Positions 1 through 7,623 of a DNA stretch of 64,000 nt are shown here, one piece after another. The notes beneath the pieces were generated by a model. That model saw only the letters and a program-made list of their open reading frames with translations. It searched no databases and had not been told where the DNA came from. The stretch comes from Castellaniella defragrans_A. GTDB lineage: Bacteria > Pseudomonadota > Gammaproteobacteria > Burkholderiales > Burkholderiaceae_B. The stretch lies in NCBI RefSeq assembly GCF_040394755.1, contig NZ_JBEBRQ010000001.1, one strand, 5' to 3'. Both the position numbers and the translations under genes were made by a program. How positions within the stretch are numbered: position 1 is the first letter of the stretch; the number at the start of each line of letters is the position of its first letter.

Positions 1-1
1 T

Positions 2-1339
2 GAAATCGAATCGCTCGATCTGTTCGATCCGCTCACTGGAAAGGTCGTGCAGCCGCTGCTGCGTTTCACGATCTTCCCCAGTTCGCACTACGTCACGCCG
101 CGCGAAACGGTGCTGCGGGCCATCGAGACGATCAAGGCAGAGCTGCGCGAGCGCCTGGATGCGCTCGTGGCCGAGAACAAGCTCGTCGAGGCCCAGCGGC
201 TCGAGCAGCGCACCCGCTTCGATCTCGAGATGTTGCAGGAACTCGGTTTCTGCAAGGGGATCGAAAACTATTCCCGCCACCTCTCGGGCGCGGCGCCGGG
301 CGAGCCGCCGCCCACGCTGATCGACTATCTGCCGGCCAATGCCCTGATGTTCATCGACGAGAGCCACGTGACCATCGGCCAGTTGGGCGGCATGTACCGG
401 GGCGACCGTTCCCGCAAGGAAACGCTGGTGCAGTTCGGATTTCGCCTGCCTTCGGCGCTGGACAACCGGCCGCTGCGCCTCGAGGAGTTCGAGGCGCGCA
501 TGCCGCAGTGCGTGTTCGTGTCGGCGACGCCGGGGGCCTACGAGGCTGAACATGCCGATCAGGTGGTCGAACAACTGGTGCGGCCCACCGGACTGGTGGA
601 CCCCGAGGTGGATCTGCGCCCGGCCGTCACCCAGGTCGACGATCTGCTGGGCGAGGCCAAGCTGCGGGTGGCCCGCCACGAGCGCGTCCTGGTGACGACC
701 CTGACCAAGCGCATGGCCGAGGACCTGACCGAGTATCTCGGCGAAAACGGCCTCAAGGTCCGCTACCTGCATTCCGACATCGATACGGTCGAGCGCGTCG
801 AGATTATCCGCGACCTGCGCCTGGGCGCTTTCGACGTGCTGGTGGGTATCAACCTGCTGCGCGAGGGGCTGGACATCCCCGAGGTTTCACTGGTGGCCAT
901 CCTGGATGCCGATAAAGAGGGCTTCCTGCGTTCCGAGCGCAGTCTGATCCAGACCATGGGCCGGGCGGCGCGCAATCTCAATGGCCGGGCGATCCTGTAT
1001 GCTGACCGGGTCACGGATTCGATGCGCCGCGCCATGGAGGAAACCCGCCGCCGCCGCGAACGGCAGCTCGCCTTCAATGAGGAACACGGCATTACCGCGC
1101 GCGGCGTCAGCAAGGCGGTGCGCGATCTGATCGACGGGGTTTCGGTCGCGGCTCCCGGACGCCAGACCGTCACCGCATCGTACGATGCAGCCGCCTTGCG
1201 CGACGAAAAAGCCCTGGCGCGCGAAATCCGCCGCCTCGAGGAAAAGATGCTGGATCATGCCCGCAACCTCGAGTTCGAGCAGGCTGCCGCCGCTCGCGAT
1301 GCCTTGAGGGCGCTCAAGGACCAGGCCTTGCTGTCCTAG
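2..1339 (+). CDS. uvrB: UvrABC system protein B, 3' part (N-terminus outside window)
   Basis: Damage-recognition helicase of nucleotide excision repair; it acts with UvrA and hands the lesion to UvrC. The frame is open from base 2, so the true start lies upstream; about 445 C-terminal residues are visible. These include the conserved SLDLFDPLTG and FIDESHVTIGQLGGMYRGDR stretches, the helicase C-terminal half with INLLREGLDIPEVSLVAILD and SLIQTMGRAARN, and the UVR motif at the end (EEKMLDHARNLEFEQAAAARD), which contacts UvrC. The N-terminal Walker A part and beta-hairpin are not in the window. Base composition matches the core genome. The identification is secure. Confidence 0.97.
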   Translation, partial: EIESLDLFDPLTGKVVQPLLRFTIFPSSHYVTPRETVLRAIETIKAELRERLDALVAENKLVEAQRLEQRTRFDLEMLQELGFCKGIENYSRHLSGAAPGEPPPTLIDYLPANALMFIDESHVTIGQLGGMYRGDRSRKETLVQFGFRLPSALDNRPLRLEEFEARMPQCVFVSATPGAYEAEHADQVVEQLVRPTGLVDPEVDLRPAVTQVDDLLGEAKLRVARHERVLVTTLTKRMAEDLTEYLGENGLKVRYLHSDIDTVERVEIIRDLRLGAFDVLVGINLLREGLDIPEVSLVAILDADKEGFLRSERSLIQTMGRAARNLNGRAILYADRVTDSMRRAMEETRRRRERQLAFNEEHGITARGVSKAVRDLIDGVSVAAPGRQTVTASYDAAALRDEKALAREIRRLEEKMLDHARNLEFEQAAAARDALRALKDQALLS

Positions 1340-1537
1340 TGCCGTGTCCGGCGTCCCGGGTGTGAGGAAAACCCGACGGTCGGCATCCCGCCTGGACATT
1401 TCGGCAGATCTGGCGCGGTATCCGGCCTGACGGCAAAAGCGGGATTTCTCTTTACCTTGAAAAGAGAGCATTACGCTATGAGAACCCTCTGAAATTACTT
1501 GCTAATTTCCGGGTTTTCCCGCACACTTTCATCTATC

Positions 1538-2026
1538 ATGAATAAAGTACTTTTTGTCTGTACGGGCAACATCTGCCGTTCCCCTAGCGCGCAAGGCGTC
1601 TTTCAACACATGATCGACGAGGCGGGCCTGGCGGATGTGGTTGGTGTCGATTCCGCAGCCACACACAATTTTCACGTCGGCGAGGCCCCCGATCCCCGGG
1701 CTCAGGCCGCGGCGCACAAGCGCGGCTACGACCTGTCCACCCATGTCAGCCGCCAGATCACCGCGCAGGATTTCCGCGAGTTCGATCTGATCCTCGTCAT
1801 GGATTGGGAAAACCTGTCCGCCCTGCAGCAGCAGTGCCCCAAAGTCTATCAGCACAAACTGATGCTGCTGATGCGCTTCTCCAACGAATACGAGGAAGCC
1901 ACCGTGCCCGACCCCTACTATGGCGGTCCCGAGGGCTTCAACAAGGTGCTCGACTACATCGAGGATGCCTGTCAAGGCGTGCTCGAGCTGGTGCGCAAGC
2001 GCGTGCTGCAGTACCAGGCCGCCTGA
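1538..2026 (+). CDS. Low-molecular-weight protein-tyrosine phosphatase
   Basis: A 162-residue cytoplasmic phosphatase of the LMW-PTP family (Wzb/Ptp/YfkJ-like), which removes phosphate from tyrosine through a cysteinyl intermediate. The signature P-loop CTGNICRS begins at Cys8, giving the CX5R catalytic motif, and the general-acid Asp lies in DPYYGG near the C-terminus. I chose the ATG at 1538 because the P-loop then falls where it does in the family; an upstream TTG at 1499 would add a 13-residue tail of no family character. No strong Shine-Dalgarno precedes the ATG. The gene is not beside exopolysaccharide genes, so the substrate is unknown. It precedes the isc operon but is separated from it by a terminator-like hairpin. 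Confidence 0.9.
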   Translation: MNKVLFVCTGNICRSPSAQGVFQHMIDEAGLADVVGVDSAATHNFHVGEAPDPRAQAAAHKRGYDLSTHVSRQITAQDFREFDLILVMDWENLSALQQQCPKVYQHKLMLLMRFSNEYEEATVPDPYYGGPEGFNKVLDYIEDACQGVLELVRKRVLQYQAA

Positions 2027-2043
2027 GCCGAGGCTGGGTCCGG

Positions 2044-2061
2044 ACGCCCCGCAAGGGGCGT
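2044..2061 (+). terminator. Hairpin terminator after the tyrosine phosphatase
   Basis: A perfect 7-bp stem, ACGCCCC / GGGGCGT, closes a GCAA tetraloop and is followed by TTTGGCGTTT, 18 bases past the phosphatase stop. It fits a rho-independent terminator separating this gene from the isc operon. The T-run is interrupted, so efficiency is uncertain. Confidence 0.6.
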
Positions 2062-2157
2062 TTGGCGTTTCAGGCATCCCGCTTTCGCCGCGCGGGCAGT
2101 CGCAGTATTTCGGGTCAAATCAAAAATTTAATGAATTTTGATAGTCATCGAGCCTTA

Positions 2158-2182
2158 AAAGTCGAGTATTTTAGTCGGGTAA
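2158..2182 (+). promoter_or_regulatory. IscR type 1 operator, distal copy
   Basis: The 25 bases match the E. coli type 1 IscR consensus (ATASYYGACTRWWWYAGTCRRSTAT) at 22 of 25 positions by hand alignment, including the TAGTCGGGTA half. [2Fe-2S]-IscR binds such sites to repress its own operon when clusters are plentiful. Binding here is inferred from the match and from the iscR gene that follows. Confidence 0.75.
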
Positions 2183-2187
2183 ATGGT

Positions 2188-2193
2188 TATACT
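2188..2193 (+). promoter_or_regulatory. Candidate -10 box of the isc promoter
   Basis: TATACT differs from TATAAT by one base and lies between and partly over the two IscR operators, so bound repressor would occlude it. No good -35 hexamer is seen at the matching distance. Transcription would start near 2200, giving a leader of about 57 bases. Confidence 0.45.
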
Positions 2194-2213
2194 TGACTGG
2201 AATAGTCGGATAC
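2189..2213 (+). promoter_or_regulatory. IscR type 1 operator, proximal copy
   Basis: This stretch also matches the type 1 consensus at 22 of 25 positions, with core TTGACTGGAATAGTC and both half-sites intact. It starts 31 bases after the distal operator, about three helical turns, so two dimers would sit on the same face of the DNA. A further right half-site (CAGTCGGCTA) follows at 2213-2222. Confidence 0.75.
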
Positions 2214-2256
2214 AGTCGGCTAGCTTGTTTTTACTTATTCCAGCAAGGAACTCACC

Positions 2257-2769
2257 ATGCGTTTGACAACCAAAGGGCGTTTCGCGGTCACTGCCATGAT
2301 CGATCTGGCCCTGCGCCAGCACAGCGGTCCCGTGACATTGGCCGCGATCAGTGAGCGCCAGAACATTTCTCTGTCCTATCTCGAACAGCTGTTCGGTAAA
2401 CTGCGGCGCCATGAACTCGTCGAAAGCATCCGCGGGCCGGGCGGTGGCTATACGCTTGCGCGCGCGGCGCGCCACATGACCGTGGCCGACATTATTTTCG
2501 CGGTCGACGAGCCCCTGGACGCCACCAGCTGCGGCGGCAAGGAAAACTGCAATATCGGGCGCAATGGCGGCACTGGCAAGTGCATGACCCATGATCTGTG
2601 GGCCACGCTTAGTCGTAAAATGGTCGAGTATCTGGATTCCGTGTCGCTGCAGGATCTGGTTGATCAGCAGCGCATGCGCCAGTTGCACGACGCCAGCCAG
2701 GCGCGTTCGATCTCGATCACGCCGGTGGCCGCCGATATTTTCCCGCGAGATGCCGCCGTCTCGGCATGA
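2257..2769 (+). CDS. iscR: Fe-S cluster regulator IscR (Rrf2 family)
   Basis: A 170-residue winged-helix regulator that senses Fe-S status through a [2Fe-2S] cluster and represses the isc operon. The N-terminus MRLTTKGRFAVTAMIDLA is typical, and the wing carries IRGPGGGYTLAR. Cluster ligands are Cys92, Cys98 and Cys109, with His112 as the likely fourth. The last Cys spacing is five residues longer than the 92/98/104 of E. coli because of a Gly-rich insertion (NIGRNGGTGKC). It is the first gene of the operon, with 12 bases before iscS, and two matching operators lie just upstream, so autoregulation is likely. Confidence 0.95.
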   Translation: MRLTTKGRFAVTAMIDLALRQHSGPVTLAAISERQNISLSYLEQLFGKLRRHELVESIRGPGGGYTLARAARHMTVADIIFAVDEPLDATSCGGKENCNIGRNGGTGKCMTHDLWATLSRKMVEYLDSVSLQDLVDQQRMRQLHDASQARSISITPVAADIFPRDAAVSA

Positions 2770-2781
2770 CCCGGAGCCCCA

Positions 2782-4005
2782 ATGGCCGCCAGCCTTCCTG
2801 TTTACCTGGACTATTCCGCAACCACCCCTGTCGATGAACGGGTGCTGCGGGCGATGTTGCCGTGGCTGAGCGAACGTTTCGGCAACCCCGCCTCGAGTAG
2901 CCATGCATACGGCTGGGATGCCGAGGATGCCGTCGAGCGCGCGCGCGCGCAGGTGGCCGCCCTGGCGGGTGCCGATCCGCGCGAGATCATCTGGACCTCC
3001 GGCGCCACCGAGTCCAACAATCTCGCCATCAAGGGCGTGGCTGAATTTCATGCCGGCCGGGGGCGGCATATCGTCACGGTCGCCACCGAGCACAAGGCGG
3101 TACTCGATCCCTGTCATGAGCTCCAGCGTCAGGGTTTCGAGATCACGGTCCTGCCGGTGGCCGCCGACGGTCTGCTCGACCCGGAGGTTCTGCGCGCGGC
3201 CCTGCGCCCGGATACGATCCTGGCCTCGGTCATGCTGGTCAACAACGAGATCGGCGTGGTGCAGGACATCGCCGCCCTGGCGGCGGTCTGCCATGAGCGC
3301 GGCGTGCTGTTCCATTCCGACGCGGCCCAGGCGGTTGGCAAGGTGGCCATCGACGTGCGCGCCATGGATGTGGACCTGATGTCCTTCTCGGCGCACAAGT
3401 CTTATGGCCCCAAAGGTGTGGGCGCGCTCTACGTGCGTCGCGCGCCGCGCGTGCGGCTGACGGCGCAGATGCATGGCGGCGGCCACGAGCGCGGCTTGCG
3501 CTCCGGGACGCTGCCCACGCACCAGATTGTCGGCATGGGCGAGGCCTATGCCTTGGCCGCCCAGGAGTTTTCGATCGAGATTCCCCGTATTCGTGCCCTG
3601 CGTGACCGCCTGTGGGCGGGCCTGCGCGATATTCCCGATCTCATCCTCAACGGCAGCATGGATCGCCGCGTGGTCCACAATCTGAACATCAGCGTCGCGC
3701 ACATCGAGGGCGAGGCGCTGATGATGGCCTTGCCGGAGCTCGCGGTTTCCAGCGGCTCGGCTTGCACGTCGGCCAGCCTCGAGCCATCCCATGTGCTGCG
3801 CGCGCTGGGCCGCAGCGATCCGCTGGCGCACAGTTCGCTGCGCCTGACCCTGGGCCGCTATACCACCGAGGCCGAGATCGACCGGGCCATCGAGGCGCTG
3901 CGGACCCAGATCGAGCGACTGCGGCGGATATCCCCTCTGTGGGAAATGCGCGAGCAGGGCCATGACACCGAGGCATTCGCCTGGGCGGGGCAGGGGGAAT
4001 CCTGA
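2782..4005 (+). CDS. iscS: Cysteine desulfurase IscS
   Basis: A 407-residue PLP-dependent enzyme that takes sulfur from L-cysteine as a persulfide and passes it to IscU and other acceptors. The N-terminal LDYSATTPVD and the PLP lysine in SFSAHKSYGPKGVG are present. The mobile active-site loop SGSACTSAS carries the catalytic Cys. The C-terminus, with ALRTQIERLRRISPLWEM, is the usual IscU-docking tail. Length matches the family (E. coli 404). The stop codon shares one base with the iscU start, so the two genes are translationally linked. Confidence 0.96.
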   Translation: MAASLPVYLDYSATTPVDERVLRAMLPWLSERFGNPASSSHAYGWDAEDAVERARAQVAALAGADPREIIWTSGATESNNLAIKGVAEFHAGRGRHIVTVATEHKAVLDPCHELQRQGFEITVLPVAADGLLDPEVLRAALRPDTILASVMLVNNEIGVVQDIAALAAVCHERGVLFHSDAAQAVGKVAIDVRAMDVDLMSFSAHKSYGPKGVGALYVRRAPRVRLTAQMHGGGHERGLRSGTLPTHQIVGMGEAYALAAQEFSIEIPRIRALRDRLWAGLRDIPDLILNGSMDRRVVHNLNISVAHIEGEALMMALPELAVSSGSACTSASLEPSHVLRALGRSDPLAHSSLRLTLGRYTTEAEIDRAIEALRTQIERLRRISPLWEMREQGHDTEAFAWAGQGES

Positions 4006-4391
4006 TGGCCGCGCGTGGATATGGACGGCAGGTTCTGGACCACTACCAGAACCCGCGCAATGTCGGTTCCTTCGATCCCCTGGATGCGAGTGTCGGCACC
4101 GCGCTGGTGGGTTCGCCCGAGCTGGGCGAGGTCCTCAAGCTGCAGATCCGCCTGCAGGGCGCTACGATAAAGGATGCATGCTTTCGGGCGTTCGGCTGCG
4201 GGTCGGCGATCGCGGCGGGTTCGCTGGCAACGGTCTGGCTCAAGGGCAGGTCCCTCGATGAGGCGCTGACCATCCAGAGCCAGGATTTCGTCCGGGAGCT
4301 CGAATTACCGCCGGTCAAGGCGCACTGTGCGATGCTGGCCGAGGATGCCATCCGCGCCGCCGTGGCCGACTATACCCAGAAACAGAGGTAA
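4005..4391 (+). CDS. iscU: IscU-family scaffold protein lacking the first cluster cysteine
   Basis: A 128-residue Fe-S scaffold homologue on which IscS sulfur and iron are assembled into [2Fe-2S] clusters. The fold signature is clear: DHYQNPRNVGSF, the FGCGSAIA loop with Cys65, and LPPVKAHC with Cys108 and the HscA-recognition motif LPPVK. The first conserved ligand, Cys37 of E. coli in the motif PACGD, is replaced: here the sequence is SPELGE, with Leu40 (codon CTG at 4122-4124) for the Cys and Glu for the neighbouring Asp. An extra Cys59 (KDACF) is present and might compensate. The gene is otherwise intact and sits in frame between iscS and iscA, so it is presumably expressed. Whether it still holds a cluster cannot be said from sequence. 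Confidence 0.9.
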   Translation: MAARGYGRQVLDHYQNPRNVGSFDPLDASVGTALVGSPELGEVLKLQIRLQGATIKDACFRAFGCGSAIAAGSLATVWLKGRSLDEALTIQSQDFVRELELPPVKAHCAMLAEDAIRAAVADYTQKQR

Positions 4392-4394
4392 ATC

Positions 4395-4718
4395 ATGGGA
4401 ATCATTCTGACTGAACAAGCCGCGCGGCATATCCAGCGCCACCTCGAAAAACGTGGCAAGGGCCTGGGCCTGCGCCTGGGCGTCAAGCCCTCCGGGTGCT
4501 CGGGCATGTCCTATCATCTGGAATACGTGGACGAGGCGGCCGCCGACGACCGCCTGTTCGAGCAGTTCGGCGCCCGCGTCTACGTGGACCCCCAGAGCCT
4601 GCCCTTTTTAGAGGGCACCGAGCTCGACTATGCCCGCGAGGGGCTGAACGAAGGCTTTCGCTTCAATAATCCCAACGAAAAGGCGGCCTGCGGCTGCGGG
4701 GAATCGTTCTCGGTCTGA
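4395..4718 (+). CDS. iscA: Iron-sulfur assembly / carrier protein IscA
   Basis: A 107-residue A-type carrier that accepts clusters and delivers them to target proteins. The three conserved cysteines are visible: one in KPSGCSGMSY and two in the C-terminal CGCGESF. Length is the same as E. coli IscA (107). It starts three bases after the iscU stop and ends the operon; a strong hairpin follows. The usual downstream partners hscB, hscA, fdx and iscX are absent here, so this isc operon is shorter than in E. coli. Confidence 0.96.
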   Translation: MGIILTEQAARHIQRHLEKRGKGLGLRLGVKPSGCSGMSYHLEYVDEAAADDRLFEQFGARVYVDPQSLPFLEGTELDYAREGLNEGFRFNNPNEKAACGCGESFSV

Positions 4719-4733
4719 ACCGGGGCTGATGAA

Positions 4734-4760
4734 AACGCCCGCCGGAACCCGGCGGGCGTT
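4734..4760. terminator. Bidirectional terminator between iscA and lysS
   Basis: A perfect 12-bp inverted repeat, AACGCCCGCCGG / CCGGCGGGCGTT, encloses a 3-base loop between two convergent genes. On the reverse strand the stem is followed by a T-run, so it should end lysS transcription, and it can also stop the isc transcript. Confidence 0.85.
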
Positions 4761-4792
4761 CATGTAAAGAGCCAAGCGGCCGGATGTGATGC

Positions 4793-6313
4793 TCAATCCT
4801 CGGGCCGCAGGTGCGGGAACAGGATCACATCGCGGATGTTGGGGCTGTCGGTCAGCATCATGACCAGGCGGTCGATGCCGATGCCGCAGCCGCCCGTGGG
4901 CGGCATGCCATATTCCAGGGCCCGCACGTAGTCCGCGTCGTAATACATGGCCTCCTCGTCGCCGGCGTCCTTGGCGGCGACCTGGGCCATGAAGCGCGCG
5001 GCCTGGTCCTCGGGGTCGTTGAGCTCGGAAAAACCATTGGCGATCTCGCGGCCGCAGGCGAACAGCTCGAAGCGTTCGGTGATGCCCTGGCGCGTGTCCG
5101 AGGCGCGCGCCAGCGGCGAGACCTCGACCGGGTAATCGATGATGAACGTGGGGTGCCAGAGTTCGGCCTCGGCGGTTTCCTCGAACAGCGCGAGTTGCAG
5201 AGCGCCCAGACCGGCCTGGGCCAGGACCGGGCCGTCGACGTCGGCGCCCAGGCGCCGCAGTTCGGTGCGCAGGAAGGCGGCATCCTCGAGCTGCGCGGGC
5301 CGGTAGGCGGGGGCGTATTTGAGGATGGCCTCGACGATGGTCAGCCGGTCGAACGCCCGCCCCAGATCCAGGGGCCGGCCCTGGTAGTTCAGCAGGGTCG
5401 TGCCGCAATTGCGATCGGCGGTTTCGCGGATCAGCTCCTCGGTGTAGTCCATCAGCCAGCGGTAGTCCGTGTAGGCCGCGTAGAACTCCATCATGGTGAA
5501 CTCGGGGTTGTGGCGCGGGCTGACCCCCTCGTTGCGGAAATTCCGGTTGATCTCGAAGACGCGCTCGAAGCCGCCCACGACGAGGCGCTTGAGGTAGAGC
5601 TCGGGCGCGATGCGCAGGTACATGTCCATGTCGAGCGCGTTGTGGTGCGTGATGAAGGGCTTGGCCGCCGCACCGCCGGGGATGGGGTGCAGCATCGGGG
5701 TTTCGACCTCGAGGAAGTCCGCGCCCAGCATGATCTCGCGGATGGTGTTGATGATCCGGCTGCGGGCGAGAAAAGTCCGGCGGGTTTCCGGTGTCATGAT
5801 CAGGTCGACGTAGCGCTGGCGGTAGCGCAGTTCCTGGTCGGAGACGCCGTGGAACTTGTCGGGCAGCGGCCGCAGGGACTTGGCCAGCAGGCGCAGGGCG
5901 GTCACGTGGATCGACAGCTCGCCCTTGCGCGTCTTGAAGACGCGGCCTTCGGCGCCGATGATGTCGCCGATGTCCCAGGACTTGAATGCGGCATAGGTCT
6001 CGTCGCCCAGCACGCCCCGGTCCAGGTAGAGCTGGATGCGGCCGGTGCCGTCCTGCAGGGTGGCGAAGCTGGCCTTGCCCATGACACGCTTGAGCATGAT
6101 GCGCCCGGCCAGGCGTGCCGTGCGGCCCAGGGCTTGCAAGGCGTCCTCGTCCAGGGCGCCGCAATCCTCATGCAGCGTCGCGGCATGGGAGTCGGGGCGG
6201 AAATCGTTGGGATAGGCCTGCCCGGATTCGCGCTGCCTGTCGAGCTTGGCGCGGCGCTCGGCGATCAGGCGGTTTTCGTCGGGAACTGCGGTTTCGGTGT
6301 GCGGAGCGCTCAT
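4793..6313 (-). CDS. lysS: Lysyl-tRNA synthetase, class II
   Basis: Charges tRNA-Lys with lysine. The 506-residue protein has the N-terminal OB-fold anticodon-binding domain (GRIMLKRVMGKASFATLQD) and the class II catalytic core, with motif 2 (FEINRNFRNEGVSPRHNPEF) and the ATP-binding motif 3 (GCGIGIDRLVMM). The start is placed at ATG 6313, giving MSAPHTETAVPDENRLIAER; an in-frame ATG 90 bases upstream would add a tail with no family match. It lies 89 bases downstream of prfB on the same strand, the same order as the prfB-lysS operon of many proteobacteria. Confidence 0.96.
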   Translation of the reverse strand: MSAPHTETAVPDENRLIAERRAKLDRQRESGQAYPNDFRPDSHAATLHEDCGALDEDALQALGRTARLAGRIMLKRVMGKASFATLQDGTGRIQLYLDRGVLGDETYAAFKSWDIGDIIGAEGRVFKTRKGELSIHVTALRLLAKSLRPLPDKFHGVSDQELRYRQRYVDLIMTPETRRTFLARSRIINTIREIMLGADFLEVETPMLHPIPGGAAAKPFITHHNALDMDMYLRIAPELYLKRLVVGGFERVFEINRNFRNEGVSPRHNPEFTMMEFYAAYTDYRWLMDYTEELIRETADRNCGTTLLNYQGRPLDLGRAFDRLTIVEAILKYAPAYRPAQLEDAAFLRTELRRLGADVDGPVLAQAGLGALQLALFEETAEAELWHPTFIIDYPVEVSPLARASDTRQGITERFELFACGREIANGFSELNDPEDQAARFMAQVAAKDAGDEEAMYYDADYVRALEYGMPPTGGCGIGIDRLVMMLTDSPNIRDVILFPHLRPED

Positions 6314-6402
6314 GGCTGATGGGTGCGTCGTGCTTGGGGATGGGAATCGTCTCGTGCAGGGCAAAAGGTGCCGCGTCCCGGCGTGCGCCGGGCGCGTGGC
6401 CA

Positions 6403-7507
6403 CTAGACGCCCTGTTTGAGGCTGGCGGTGATGAAAGGGTCGAGGTCGCCGTCCAGTACCTTTTGGGTGTTGGAGATTTCGACCCCGGTGCGCAGGTCCT
6501 TGATGCGGCTCTGGTCCAGGACGTAGGACCGGATCTGGTGGCCCCAGCCTACATCGCTCTTGGAGTCCTCGAGTTTCTGCTGCTCGGCCATGCGGTTGCG
6601 CATTTCGAGCTCGTAGAGCCTGGACTTGAGCATCTGCATGGCTTCGGCGCGGTTACGGTGCTGCGAGCGGTCGTTCTGGCACTGGACGACGATCCCCGTG
6701 GGCTGGTGCGTGATGCGTACCGCGGAGTCGGTCTTGTTGATGTGCTGGCCGCCGGCGCCGCTGGCGCGGTAGGTGTCGATGCGCAGGTCCGCCGGGTTGA
6801 TCTCGATCTCGAAGGAATCGTCGATCTCGGGGTAGACGAAAACGCTGGCGAACGAGGTGTGGCGCCCGTTGGACGAGTCGAAGGGGCTTTTGCGCACCAG
6901 CCGGTGAACGCCGGTTTCGGTGCGCAGCAGGCCATAGGCGTACTCGCCCTCGAACTTGATCGTGGCCGACTTGATGCCGGCCACGTCGCCTTCGGAGGTT
7001 TCCAGAACCTCGGTCTTGAAGTCCTTGTTTTCACCGTAGCGCAGGTACTGGCGCAGCAGCATGGAGGCCCAGTCCTGGGCTTCGGTGCCGCCGGCGCCCG
7101 CCTGGATGTCGACGAAGCAGTTCAGCGGATCGGCGGGATTCGAGAACATGCGGCGGAATTCGAGCGCCTCGAGTTGCTCGCCCAGCGCGTGGCAGTCCTG
7201 CTCGATGGCCGCCAGAGTGGCATCGTCATCGTCGATGCTGGCCAGCTCGTAGAGCTCGCGCGCGTCGTTCAGCCCGCGCTCGATGCCGGCGAGCGCATGG
7301 ACGATGGTTTCGAGACTCTTTTTTTCGCGGCCCAGGCCCTGAGCATGCTGGGGATCATTCCAGATGTCGGGGTTTTCCAGTTCGGCATTGACGACGTGCA
7401 GGCGTTCGGCCTTGGCATCGTAGTCAAAGAAACCTCCGCAAGAGGTTCTGCCGTTCGGCATAGTCCTCGATGTGGGCGCTGATCTGGTTCTGGCGTTCGG
7501 CTTCCAT
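6403..7507 (-). CDS. prfB: Peptide chain release factor 2, with programmed +1 frameshift
   Basis: Recognises UGA and UAA stop codons and triggers peptide release. The ATG at 7507 opens a 27-codon reading frame that ends at an in-frame TGA (7426-7424). The frame continues at +1 through CTT-TGA-C, preceded by the internal Shine-Dalgarno-like CGGAGG (7438-7433) and TTT. This is the classical autoregulatory RF2 frameshift: scarce RF2 lets the ribosome slip into the long frame. The shifted product is about 367 residues. The GGQ catalytic motif (SGAGGQHINKTD) and the RF2-specific SPF tripeptide (RKSPFDSSNG) are both present. An AGGA sits six bases before the ATG. Confidence 0.95.
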
Positions 7508-7524
7508 GGTGAGTCCTGTAAAGC

Positions 7525-7548
7525 GGCGCGCCATGATGGCGGCGCGCC
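7525..7548. repeat. Repeated palindrome in the prfB leader
   Basis: The 8-base palindrome GGCGCGCC occurs twice (7525-7532 and 7541-7548), eight bases apart, in the short gap upstream of prfB. The two copies can pair into an 8-bp stem in the prfB leader transcript or act as paired protein sites. No function can be assigned. Confidence 0.35.
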
Positions 7549-7552
7549 GGCA

Positions 7553-7581
7553 TTGAATTTGCGAGATCAATCCGGTATTTT
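7553..7581 (+). promoter_or_regulatory. Putative sigma70 promoter of the TDT carrier gene
   Basis: TTGAAT (7553-7558) and TATTTT (7576-7581) are separated by 17 bases, each matching the sigma70 hexamers at 4 of 6 positions. The next gene starts 43 bases downstream. Confidence 0.4.
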
Positions 7582-7623
7582 AACGCGTGCTGCGACAGGG
7601 TCATGAGCCGCGGGAGGAGCACT

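Noticed and set aside
1457..1482. Possible promoter (TTGAAA ... TATGAG) upstream of the tyrosine phosphatase
   Set aside because: The spacing of 14 bases is too short for sigma70 and the alternatives match poorly.
2155..3963. A 602-codon reverse open frame across iscR and iscS
   Set aside because: It mirrors the codon phase of two well-identified forward genes, has His/Gln/Arg-rich composition typical of antisense frames in GC-rich DNA, and shows no family motif.
4811..6319. A 502-codon forward open frame opposite lysS
   Set aside because: Antisense shadow of a clear lysyl-tRNA synthetase gene; no start signal or motif of its own.
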